From NCBI GenBank assembly GCA_022600195.1, contig JAHZKX010000006.1, positions 27,348 to 91,347 on the forward strand: a stretch of 64,000 bases of DNA, given 5' to 3'. Below the pieces are notes generated by a model that saw only the letters and a list, made by a program, of their open reading frames with translations, did no database searches and had not been told where the DNA came from. The DNA comes from Planctomycetota bacterium (lineage in GTDB: Bacteria; Planctomycetota; Planctomycetia; Planctomycetales; Planctomycetaceae). Every line of letters begins with the position of its first letter. The stretch's first letter is position 1. Both the position numbers and the translations under genes were made by a program. This document shows positions 57,000-64,000 of this stretch, piece after piece.

Positions 57000-59900
57000 A
57001 TGAATTCTACTCTCTCCAAAGAATCAGATAATCAAGCAGATGGCGAAAAAAAAGGAACATTAAATTCCTCATCATTTCTGGCGCTGCTGGGAACTCAGTT
57101 TCTGGGTGCGATGAATGACAACATGTTTCGCTGGTTTATCATTCCCATTGGTAAACCTATCATCGGCGATGCTGAAGCGCTGTCACTGGGCCTGGCCTGC
57201 TTCACGATACCTTATCTCCTGTTGGCCAGTGTCGCCGGTTATCTTGCCGACCGTTTCAGTAAACGAACTGTAATCGTTGCCTGTAAAGTCGCTGAAATCG
57301 TCATTATGATTTTGGGAATCTGGGCCATCCAGCTTGGCAACTTATACTTACTCTTTTTTATCGTGGCTTTGATGGGATGCCAGAGTGCTCTCTTCGGCCC
57401 TGCAAAATTCGGCAGTATACCGGAAATGTTACGCGATAATCGCCTTGCCAAAGGCAACGGATTAATGGGACTGATTACAGTAGTCTCTTCAGCACTGGGA
57501 TTTATCGCTGGTAACTATTTATACCATATCACAAAGCCCGACCTTAATGCACCCGGAGCATTTTCCGACATCAGCATCGCTGCATTGAGTTTGGTGGGCG
57601 TCGCAATACTCGGCACTTTGGTCAGTCTGAAAATTCGAAAGTTACATCCTGCTGCACCAGAGAGAGACTTCCCCTTTAATCCAGCTAAAGAAACATGGCA
57701 TCAATGGCAATTACTCCGTAGTAGCACCCCCTTGCTCAGGACCGCACTGGGCGTGGCTTTTTTCTGGATGTTGGCGTCCATGGCCCAAATGAATGTCGAT
57801 ACTTACGGAATACACGAACTGGGGCTCTCACAAAAAGATATCGGCCCCTTATTGGGAATTCTGGTGTTAGGTGTCGCCGCGGGTAGTATTCTGGCAGGCA
57901 TCTGGTCCGCGGGACGTATTGAGCTGGGAATTGTACCCATCGGAGCTGCCGGAATTGTTGTGACCTCCCTGTTATTGTTCTTTACAGGCAGTAGTGTTGG
58001 CCCGGAAACGGTAACGAATTCACAAACCTATTATCTGTTATCCCTTCTCTGGCTATTTCTGCTCGGCGTCAGTTCCGGATTATTTGACATCCCTCTCGAA
58101 ACATTCCTCCAACACCGTAGTGACGTGGAAACACGTGGCAGCATTCTGGCAGCAGCAAACTTTCTGGCGTTCTTTTTCATTCTGATTGCTTCCGGAGTGT
58201 TTTTGGTAATGCAAAAATACCTTGAAATGTCAGCCAGCCAGATCTTTATGGTATTAGGTTTACTCACCATTCCGGTCGGTATTTATATATTCAAACTCCT
58301 TCCTAACGCCACCATTCGAGCCATCGTCTGGATGGTCAGTCGAACCATCTATAAATTGCGTGTATGCGGGCACGAGAACCTGCCTAAAAAAGGGGGGGCA
58401 CTGCTCGTTGCCAACCATGTTTCCTGGCTGGACGGAGTCTTTTTGATTCTTACGTCATCTCGCCCCGTAAGAATGGTTGCCTTCTCCACCTATGTGCAGA
58501 ATCCGTGGATACGATGGCTGACTGAGTTATACAACACAATCCCCATCAACATTGATGATGGACCAAAGGCACTGATGGCTTCCATCAAATCAGCACGACA
58601 GGCCATTACTGATGGAGAATTAGTCTGTATATTCGCGGAAGGAAAACTGACGCGATCAGGTTATTTACAACCATTTCAATCTGGTTTAATGAAAATCATC
58701 AAAGGGACGAAAGCCCCTGTGATTCCGGTTTATATCGACGAACTTTGGGGTAGTATTTTTAGTTTTCACGGCGGAAAATTTTTCTGGAAATGGCCTCGAA
58801 GATGGCCTTACCCGGTTTCCATTCGTTTTGGAGAACCCATTCTTCACCCGGAGAATGAAAAACATGTTCAGAAGGTTGTTCAAGACCTCGGAGTCGAATC
58901 TGCCAATTTTCGAAAGACCTACCAAATGATTCCACCAAGACTGTTTCTCAGAAAATGTAAAAGTTGGCGTTTCAAACAAAAAGTCGCCGACTCTACCGGT
59001 GTCGAACTATCGGGGGGAAAATTGCTCACCGGTGCCTTGTTGATCAGACGACTGCTCAATAAACATATTTTAAAACAAGACGAAAAAATGATCGGGGTTC
59101 TTCTACCTCCTTCTGTGGGAGGTAGTGTCGTCAATGCCAGCCTTGCCATTGATGGACGTGTTCCCGTTAATCTCAATTACACTCTTGCTGACAGTGATAT
59201 CAATTACTGTATAAACGAAGCGGGCATCAAAACGGTATTGACCAGCCAGAAGTTTCTCGAAAAGAAACCCATTGACATGGATGCTAATGTTGTACTGCTG
59301 GATGAATTAAAATTGAAAGCCTCTGTATGGGATAAGCTCGTCTGCTTATTTCTTGCTTATCTCGTTCCCGCATGGATCATTGAAAGACTCATCGGTTTAA
59401 GACACATTGATTCTGATGAATTGAGTACCATAATCTTTACTTCTGGCTCTACCGGTCGCCCGAAAGGAGTCATGCTGACACATCATAATATCGTCTCGAA
59501 TATCAATTCTGCGGATGATTTACTGCACCTCTCCTCCAAGGACTGTATTCTTGGAATATTGCCTTTCTTCCATTCATTCGGGTATACCATTTCGCTGTGG
59601 ATGCCTTTTATCCGTAACATGGGAACCAGTTTTCACTTTAATCCCACCGATGCACGCACCGTTGGAAAAATGGTAGAGAAGTACAAGGTCACACTCTTTG
59701 CATCAACTCCAACATTCTTAAGACACTACTTAAAACGCTGTACTCCGGAACAATTCAAGTCGTTGGATATCGTAATCACAGGCGCTGAAAAACTTCCTCA
59801 GAGTCTGGCAAGAGAATTTGAAGAAAAATTTGGACTCTTTCCTACAGAAGGTTATGGAACGACCGAACTCGCGCCAGTCGCTGCGGTAAATATTCCACCC

Positions 59901-60527
59901 AGTCGACAACTCGATCCAAACGAGATCAGCTCAAAACCGGGAACGGTTGGCCGGGCCATTCCCTGTGTCATGGCGAAAACCGTCGAACCGGAAACCATGC
60001 AGGATCTACCGGACGGAGAGGAAGGACTCCTGTTCATTAAAGGCCCGAACGTCATGAAAGGCTATTTGAACAACCCCGAAAAAACAGCTGAAGTCATCAT
60101 TGATGGTTGGTACAACACCGGTGATTTCGCCACGATTGATGAAGACGGATTTATCACCATCACAGGCAGACAAACGCGATTTTCGAAAATTGGAGGTGAA
60201 ATGGTGCCTCATGTCCGAATCGAGGAAATCATTACAGACATCGTCAGCGATCCCGATGAGGACGAACCTGAAGTTCAAATCGCCGTGACGGCTGTTCCCG
60301 ATTCAAAAAAAGGAGAGCGATTAATCGTGCTCCATAAACGTCTCAATAGATCTATCGATTCGATTCTAAAAGAAGTTGCAGAACAAGGACTTCCCAATCT
60401 CTGGATACCTTCCATTGACAGCTTCCTGGAAGTGGAAACAATCCCCCTGTTAGGAACTGGTAAACTGGACCTGGCAAAAATCAAACAACATGCCTGCGAA
60501 GCATTCCACGTGGAGATCACCAGCTAG
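57000..60527 (+). CDS. aas: Aas-like three-domain fusion: MFS lysophospholipid transporter, acyltransferase, acyl-ACP/CoA ligase
   Basis: About 1175 residues, ATG 57000 preferred over TTG 56925. Residues ~15-425 are an MFS transporter (LplT-like; FLALLGTQFLGAMNDNMFRWF, LFGPAKFGSIPEML). Residues ~440-640 are a PlsC acyltransferase with NHVSWLDG (~472) and FAEGKLTRSG (~544), the HX4D and substrate motifs. Residues ~680-1170 are an AMP-forming ligase: IIFTSGSTGRPKGVMLTHHN, GYGTTE, YNTGDFATIDEDGFITITGR. In E. coli LplT and Aas are separate, and together import and re-acylate lysophospholipids in the inner membrane; here all are one chain, as in some other Gram-negative lineages. Confidence 0.93.
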   Translation: MNSTLSKESDNQADGEKKGTLNSSSFLALLGTQFLGAMNDNMFRWFIIPIGKPIIGDAEALSLGLACFTIPYLLLASVAGYLADRFSKRTVIVACKVAEIVIMILGIWAIQLGNLYLLFFIVALMGCQSALFGPAKFGSIPEMLRDNRLAKGNGLMGLITVVSSALGFIAGNYLYHITKPDLNAPGAFSDISIAALSLVGVAILGTLVSLKIRKLHPAAPERDFPFNPAKETWHQWQLLRSSTPLLRTALGVAFFWMLASMAQMNVDTYGIHELGLSQKDIGPLLGILVLGVAAGSILAGIWSAGRIELGIVPIGAAGIVVTSLLLFFTGSSVGPETVTNSQTYYLLSLLWLFLLGVSSGLFDIPLETFLQHRSDVETRGSILAAANFLAFFFILIASGVFLVMQKYLEMSASQIFMVLGLLTIPVGIYIFKLLPNATIRAIVWMVSRTIYKLRVCGHENLPKKGGALLVANHVSWLDGVFLILTSSRPVRMVAFSTYVQNPWIRWLTELYNTIPINIDDGPKALMASIKSARQAITDGELVCIFAEGKLTRSGYLQPFQSGLMKIIKGTKAPVIPVYIDELWGSIFSFHGGKFFWKWPRRWPYPVSIRFGEPILHPENEKHVQKVVQDLGVESANFRKTYQMIPPRLFLRKCKSWRFKQKVADSTGVELSGGKLLTGALLIRRLLNKHILKQDEKMIGVLLPPSVGGSVVNASLAIDGRVPVNLNYTLADSDINYCINEAGIKTVLTSQKFLEKKPIDMDANVVLLDELKLKASVWDKLVCLFLAYLVPAWIIERLIGLRHIDSDELSTIIFTSGSTGRPKGVMLTHHNIVSNINSADDLLHLSSKDCILGILPFFHSFGYTISLWMPFIRNMGTSFHFNPTDARTVGKMVEKYKVTLFASTPTFLRHYLKRCTPEQFKSLDIVITGAEKLPQSLAREFEEKFGLFPTEGYGTTELAPVAAVNIPPSRQLDPNEISSKPGTVGRAIPCVMAKTVEPETMQDLPDGEEGLLFIKGPNVMKGYLNNPEKTAEVIIDGWYNTGDFATIDEDGFITITGRQTRFSKIGGEMVPHVRIEEIITDIVSDPDEDEPEVQIAVTAVPDSKKGERLIVLHKRLNRSIDSILKEVAEQGLPNLWIPSIDSFLEVETIPLLGTGKLDLAKIKQHACEAFHVEITS

Positions 60528-60659
60528 TTCATGGTGACACGCATGAGAATGATCACTAATTTTTTCCTCATGACGGTCTATAATTTACACTAAAATGCTC
60601 AAAATCCTGTTAGATCTCAGGAACTCAGGAGTCTAATTAAACGAAGCACGGGCCATTGT

Positions 60660-60688
60660 GTGGTGAAAACCACGATTTATATTAATCG
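60660..60688 (+). promoter_or_regulatory. Inverted repeats upstream of lexA, candidate operator
   Basis: Two adjacent imperfect palindromes: GTGGT-N4-ACCAC (60660-60673) and CGATT-N6-AATCG (60673-60688), 28-56 bases before the lexA ATG. Auto-regulated lexA genes carry LexA boxes here, so either could be the operator, but neither matches a LexA box I can name; function is inference. Confidence 0.3.
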
Positions 60689-60715
60689 TTTCATCAAAAG
60701 TGGTTAGGTGCAGGC

Positions 60716-61324
60716 ATGATCAACAAAAGCGTCAAATTGACCGAACGTCAACAAAAAGTCTATCAGTTCCTGAAAGACAAAATCATCAATCGAGGATACG
60801 GGCCTACCGTAAGAGAAATTGGTGATGAATTTGACATTCGCTCTCCCAATGGTGTTATCGGACATTTGAAAGCATTGGAACGTAAAGGACTGATCACCAG
60901 GCAATCCAATATTTCGCGGTCGATTCAACTCTGTGATAACTCACAGAAACCAGCCAATATTTCTTTTGTTGGCTTATTAGTACCAGGCGATACCATTACG
61001 CCTCCCGCAGATGAGCAATCACAGATTGACTTTAGTTCGCTCTTTGATTCAAACGAGAACTTTTGCCTGAAGGTAAATGGCACATCAATGATTGATGCCT
61101 GTATTCAAGATGGAGATTACGTCGTCGTCAAACGGCAAGAGTCTTGTCAGCAGGGTGAGATTGTCGTGGCGCTAGTAGACGATCACAACGCAACATTGAA
61201 ACGTTTCTATCAGGAAGAAACACGTGTTCGGCTGGAACCAGCCAATTCAAACATGGATTCTATCTATTCTAATAATGTCAAAATTCTTGGTGTGGTAAAA
61301 GGTGTGATCCGTAAATTTGTTTGA
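60716..61324 (+). CDS. lexA: LexA-type SOS repressor with Pro-Gly at the self-cleavage position
   Basis: 202 residues. N-terminal winged helix ~5-70 (GYGPTVREIGDEFDIRSPNGVIGHLKALERKGLI). C-terminal S24 autoprotease ~83-202 has the Ser-Lys dyad: Ser124 in VNGTSMIDACI and Lys162 in NATLKRFYQ. Where canonical LexA has the cleaved Ala-Gly (VGxVAAG), this reads VGLLVPG, giving Pro90-Gly91. LexA represses DNA-damage genes until RecA filaments trigger self-cleavage; the Pro is expected to slow or block this, unless cleavage occurs elsewhere. Candidate operator upstream. Convergent with dinB, 20 bases apart. Confidence 0.93.
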   Translation: MINKSVKLTERQQKVYQFLKDKIINRGYGPTVREIGDEFDIRSPNGVIGHLKALERKGLITRQSNISRSIQLCDNSQKPANISFVGLLVPGDTITPPADEQSQIDFSSLFDSNENFCLKVNGTSMIDACIQDGDYVVVKRQESCQQGEIVVALVDDHNATLKRFYQEETRVRLEPANSNMDSIYSNNVKILGVVKGVIRKFV

Positions 61325-61344
61325 GTGCTAAGTTTGACCGGGGC

Positions 61345-61902
61345 CTAATCAGCGAACGCCGCCATCTGGATTCGTGCCAGTGTAATTAGCATCGGATCCG
61401 GGAGACATGTAGCGCCTACCTGGCGTAGCATATTCACAATTTGCGCCGTTGTATATTGCGCGTGAGTGCAAACATGTAATAAGACATCTGAACGTTTCGT
61501 TCGATGTACGCGGCCTTTTCCGGAACTTGTACTGGACTTACCCACCAACTCTTCCATCGAGTCGTCAGTGAGCTGCTCTAAATAATGAATCCAGCGTTGA
61601 TCTAACTCTGCCCATTTCTGCTGCAGTTCCATCAGGGATTGAATCCTACCCTCTCCTTTCTGATTTCCCGGCAATTCTCCGGGAAGGTCACCGGGTACCT
61701 CAGGTGTCTCATCTCCCTGCAATGCTTCTATCCAGACATATTCAGCAGCATAAAGATGTAATAACGAATCCCAGATTGACCCCTGCCCCATGGGAAACGT
61801 CTGTCTTCTCTGCGATTCGGAAAGCGTTCGGGCAGAATCCAATAATGACTGATTCACCCACAAACGATGTTCATGCAGACGCGAGATTAAACTGACAGAC
61901 AT
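61345..61902 (-). CDS. DinB-family (DfrA/YfiT-like) protein
   Basis: 185 residues of four-helix DinB fold. Candidate metal histidines: H10/H12 region (SLISRLHEHRLWVNQSLL), LLHLYAAEYVWIEAL and VLLHVCTHAQYTTAQIVNMLRQVG, the last motif HAQYxxAQ being typical of the DUF664/DinB group. These are metal-dependent transferases or damage-induced proteins of broad role; substrate unknown. It converges with lexA. Confidence 0.88.
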   Translation of the reverse strand: MSVSLISRLHEHRLWVNQSLLDSARTLSESQRRQTFPMGQGSIWDSLLHLYAAEYVWIEALQGDETPEVPGDLPGELPGNQKGEGRIQSLMELQQKWAELDQRWIHYLEQLTDDSMEELVGKSSTSSGKGRVHRTKRSDVLLHVCTHAQYTTAQIVNMLRQVGATCLPDPMLITLARIQMAAFAD

Positions 61903-62105
61903 AACTTTTGCTCCTGGTTTTATCCAATATTTCTCTACTACGAATATCAGATCATACTCTGCCGATGGCTGACTTTTACTTTAATAGAGTGAAATACTCC
62001 TGCCGGGGTTCGCGAGCAATTCTTCATTCTGTGCAGGCTCTTACCAGTTAACACCTGTGACAGGACATTTTTAATTGTTTTTTCATTTAGATTGTTTCTC
62101 AGCAC

Positions 62106-62133
62106 TTGAATTGCCGAAACTATTTTCTATCCT
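62106..62133 (+). promoter_or_regulatory. Possible promoter of the tRNA gene
   Basis: TTGAAT (62106-62111) and TATCCT (62128-62133) with a 16-base spacer, 36 bases before the tRNA; the -10 has two mismatches to consensus. Weak support. Confidence 0.3.
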
Positions 62134-62169
62134 TACCCTTACTATTAAGGCAGTTTACACCACCAAACA

Positions 62170-62242
62170 GGGGGATTAGCTCAGTTGGGAGAGCGTTTGG
62201 CTGGCAGCCAAAAGGTCACCGGTTCGAGCCCGGTATCCTCCA
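62170..62242 (+). tRNA. tRNA-Ala (anticodon GGC)
   Basis: 73 nt fold fully as a cloverleaf: acceptor GGGGGAT/ATCCTCC with a G3-U70 wobble (the alanine identity pair), D arm GCTC...GAGC, anticodon stem TTTGG/CCAAA with loop CTGGCAG (anticodon GGC at 62203-62205), T arm ACCGG/CCGGT with TTCGAGC loop, discriminator A at 62242. The CCA end is not encoded. Followed at once by a strong terminator. Confidence 0.97.
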
Positions 62243-62244
62243 CT

Positions 62245-62279
62245 AAAAGCTTACTGTTTATTAACAGTAAGCTTTTTTT
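62245..62279 (+). terminator. Rho-independent terminator of tRNA-Ala
   Basis: Perfect 14-bp stem (AAAAGCTTACTGTT with its complement), a TATT loop and a run of seven Ts, starting two bases after the tRNA. Confidence 0.95.
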
Positions 62280-62328
62280 GTTTTCACATTCTCTTCTTAT
62301 GATACATCCGAGGGGCATGACGAATTGA

Positions 62329-62365
62329 AGTCGGCCCGTATTCAGAATAGAAATACGGGCCGACT
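62329..62365 (-). terminator. Strong hairpin downstream of the pilin-like gene
   Basis: A perfect 14-bp stem (AGTCGGCCCGTATT and complement) with a 9-base loop, ~80 bases past the 62443 stop. The plus-strand side is more T-rich (AAGTTTTGTTTT) than the minus-strand side, so it may back up the tRNA terminator as well as end the pilin-like transcript. Direction uncertain. Confidence 0.6.
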
Positions 62366-62442
62366 AAGTTTTGTTTTAATTCTTCAGAAAACTCAAATCT
62401 TTGATTCAGGAATTCTGAGTCTCAAGTAAAAATTGCACTTCC

Positions 62443-62931
62443 TTATTTTCTCTTTTGCTCAGTTGCTTGCGGGATGACAATCTCTTTACCAACTTCACAG
62501 TGGGGACAATCCGCTTCAGGACGCTCAATCACACCTTCTTGCACTTCTCCCGGCTTACAAATCTGACAAGGTTCTTCAACCGTTTCCTGTTCCAGCCATA
62601 ATTCTTCCGAGTAGTTGCTACCACGATCTACTTCACATCCATTGTAACCTAGAACGGCTCCCCCTCGACGATAAGAGTTATAGGCGGAACCGGAATAGTA
62701 TGATTTGAATTTTCCATAGTATCCCGTCGAATAAAAACCAGTATAAGCATAATTCTGATTTAACGAATTAATTGCTCCCGCTATATCTGTGAATTCACTC
62801 ACCACCGCAGTTTGAACATAGCTTAAGCCGACAATCATACCTAACACTGCCACTGTCAGAATGATGACCAGCTCTGCTGAGAGAACGAATCCATTTTCAT
62901 CGTTCCAAAACTGATTTACGAAATTAGTCAT
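62443..62931 (-). CDS. Pilin-like (Flp/TadE-type) small membrane protein with CxxC motifs
   Basis: 162 residues. A short polar head (MTNFVNQFWNDENGFVLSAE) precedes a hydrophobic helix (~20-45, LVIILTVAVLGMIVGLSYVQ), the Flp/TadE-like leader plan (G-x-x-x-x-E near the helix start: GFVLSAE). After a Tyr/Ser/Gly-rich stretch (~60-110; YAYTGFYSTGYYGKFKSYY) comes GYNGCEVD, then CQIC and CPHC motifs (C-terminal ~50 residues), suggesting metal binding or disulfides. Similar short proteins with a FVxSxE start occur in planctomycetes; role unknown. No Tad operon is adjacent. Confidence 0.75.
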   Translation of the reverse strand: MTNFVNQFWNDENGFVLSAELVIILTVAVLGMIVGLSYVQTAVVSEFTDIAGAINSLNQNYAYTGFYSTGYYGKFKSYYSGSAYNSYRRGGAVLGYNGCEVDRGSNYSEELWLEQETVEEPCQICKPGEVQEGVIERPEADCPHCEVGKEIVIPQATEQKRK

Positions 62932-63285
62932 TTGAAGCTCCTTTAGATATTTTTAATTTACAGTGTTTCTTAATTTTGAGTTATTGATTCTGGAAATCGC
63001 CCCGACGATCAATTCAGTCGGAACTCAAATTGGTTCCACTTCACAAGTAGATGCACAACACAACGACATTTTTTTGGACTCAGTCACTTACACTCTCTCA
63101 GGAACGTTTCCCTGTTGATGACTTTCATCTCTGTGTTCAAATTGCTGATTGGCTAAAGCGGGACAGGAAAGTTTCTCAGGCTTTCCTTTTCTGGTTATCA
63201 AGGCGGAACTCATTGCCTCACTCACCATAGAAACCAAGGTAAATACACCAGAATTTCTCCCCGCTTCAGTCAATCAGTCATCGGT

Positions 63286-63329
63286 GGTCTCTCAGGTCAC
63301 CGACTTGTGTAACGGTCTCTCAGGTCGCC
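63286..63329. repeat. Direct repeat pair of 16 bases
   Basis: GGTCTCTCAGGTCACC (63286-63301) and GGTCTCTCAGGTCGCC (63314-63329), one mismatch, 28 bases apart start-to-start. Purpose unknown. Confidence 0.6.
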
Positions 63330-63859
63330 ACACACTCTCTCTATTTCTTTCAGTTCCCGGCTTGCGTTCGCGCTGGGGAACTTGTTCGTTCCAATTTTTG
63401 GATTACCACTTCATCTGGTCTTATCATTAAAGCCGGAATAACCGGTCTGATCGATATAACTCGCAAGACATGTGCCAGTCTTATAATTCCTATAAGAAAC
63501 ATCACCCCCACAATCGACATAAACCATTTATTAGTAATTACTTATAAAATCGCTACAATACGAACTTTTCCTGGAAGCCTCTTTGCACAAATCGACTGGA
63601 CAGTGATATGTTCAAATATCTTTACACCGGTTTTAACGCTTTTGATAAGAAATCGAGTCGTATCGATTTTGACGATTATGTGGGGAAAGCAGCAACAGCG
63701 GAACCGCTTGATCAGACCGTAAGGAGCGGGGCTTTGGACAAGCGCAGAGAGGCATGTGTGTGAGTGTGAGAGAGAATCTGTCATGGCTTCAGAAAGCGAT
63801 TCAGCAAGCCGGTAGGAGTGCTTGAAGGCTGAAGCAGTTCAGCAGAGAGAACGCAAACG

Positions 63860-63895
63860 AAAAAAGCCCCCCGAAACCGAAGTTCCAGGGGGCTT
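63860..63895 (-). terminator. Rho-independent terminator of the right-edge gene
   Basis: On the minus strand: stem AAGCCCCC/GGGGGCTT (8 bp; 63864-63871 with 63888-63895), 16-base loop, ending in a run of six Ts (63860-63865). About 30 bases past the stop codon at 63925. Confidence 0.8.
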
Positions 63896-63924
63896 GTGCT
63901 TTTAACTGTTAAGGAATCTGTCGA

Positions 63925-64000
63925 CTAGTCGAGCAGTGGGTTCTCTCCATCAACAATTGAACTGAAGAAATCATCGATATGAGATGCTGCCGCGTCATCA
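63925..64000 (-). CDS. C-terminal end of an unidentified protein, cut by window edge
   Basis: The last ~25 codons of a minus-strand gene: the frame reads DDAAASHIDDFFSSIVDGEN then PLLD and a TAG at 63925-63927. It is open to the window edge, and the terminator ~30 bases downstream supports a real gene end. The family cannot be identified from this stub; planctomycete secreted-protein tails are often acidic like this, which is only suggestive. Confidence 0.7.
   Translation of the reverse strand, partial: DDAAASHIDDFFSSIVDGENPLLD

Larger units (their letters stand above)
62932..63924. other. Near-kilobase region without a convincing gene
   Basis: It holds the pilin-like gene's promoter, two near-identical 16-base repeats (listed separately) and a 51-codon frame at 63608-63763 (ATG) of unknown nature without ribosome binding site. 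Frames at 63088-63273 and 63149-63430 look like chance. A minus-strand terminator closes it at 63860-63895. Confidence 0.45.

Noticed and set aside
63149..63430. 93-codon plus-strand frame with internal direct repeats
   Set aside because: No ribosome binding site; amino-acid pattern not protein-like; opposite strand frame equally open.
63608..63763. 51-codon ATG frame near the right edge
   Set aside because: Codon pattern looks plausible but there is no ribosome binding site, no family, and it faces a minus-strand terminator.
1..64000. CRISPR array, prophage, IS element or toxin-antitoxin pair
   Set aside because: No regularly spaced repeats, no transposase or integrase, no paired small genes with such motifs seen.

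Overview
The window looks like a chromosomal segment of a planctomycete, probably of the Planctomycetaceae (a Gimesia-like marine lineage is my best guess, not proven). The evidence is family content. There are five DUF1501 proteins, three DUF1549/DUF1553 c-type cytochrome proteins, a DUF1800 protein, two sulfatases (one fused to DUF1080), PPC-repeat, WD40 and PQQ-propeller proteins, ECF sigma and PP2C signalling, and single-TM VWA proteins. This mix is typical of Planctomycetales. There is no phage, insertion sequence, CRISPR array or rRNA. The only RNA gene seen is a tRNA-Ala(GGC).

Layout: 1-2.7 kb holds the end of a DUF1501 gene and a hydrolase/LamG gene. 2.9-5.9 kb carries an ECF sigma factor overlapping a membrane protein, then a PP2C phosphatase. 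5.9-14.4 kb (minus) is one apparent operon: DUF1800, Tat-type DUF1501, di-haem protein with a dead protease-like tail, di-haem peroxidase, double DoxX membrane protein, TM scaffold protein. 14.8-19.9 kb has a VWA protein, then a globin-coupled histidine kinase convergent with an NtrC-type sigma-54 regulator. 20.5-27 kb is a PPC / DUF1549-1553 / DUF1501 operon. 27-32.2 kb has an esterase and a DUF1549-1553 / DUF1501 / WD40 cassette. 32.6-39.3 kb holds an S33-type hydrolase, a sulfatase-DUF1080 fusion, a two-headed GntR regulator and a PhoX-like protein. 39.6-42.6 kb is an MlaEFD lipid-transport operon. 42.9-46.3 kb holds an LRR protein with a lysine-rich tail, a membrane glycosyltransferase and a SRPBCC protein. 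46.3-51.2 kb is a second DUF1549-1553 / DUF1501 / WD40 cassette, paralogous to the one at 28-32 kb. 51.4-56.7 kb carries a PQQ-propeller protein, a small membrane protein, a DUF393 protein, a sulfatase and a VWA protein. 57-61.9 kb has an MFS-PlsC-AMP-ligase fusion (Aas-like), LexA and DinB. The end has the tRNA, a pilin-like protein with CxxC motifs, and the last 25 codons of a gene entering from the right.

The dominant theme is the repeated pairing of a Sec-exported, haem-motif protein (DUF1549/1553 or DUF1800 plus cytochromes) with a Tat-exported DUF1501 protein, with a third partner that varies: WD40 (twice), PPC repeats, or a peroxidase/DoxX module. The tight spacing (two 4-nt start/stop overlaps in the WD40 cassettes) argues for co-translated partners. 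No function is established for these cassettes. A modular extracytoplasmic redox or polymer-processing system is an inference. Other points of interest are a LexA whose self-cleavage position reads Pro-Gly, a sulfatase with a non-canonical CxVSR maturation motif, and a di-haem protein with a degenerate metalloprotease fold.
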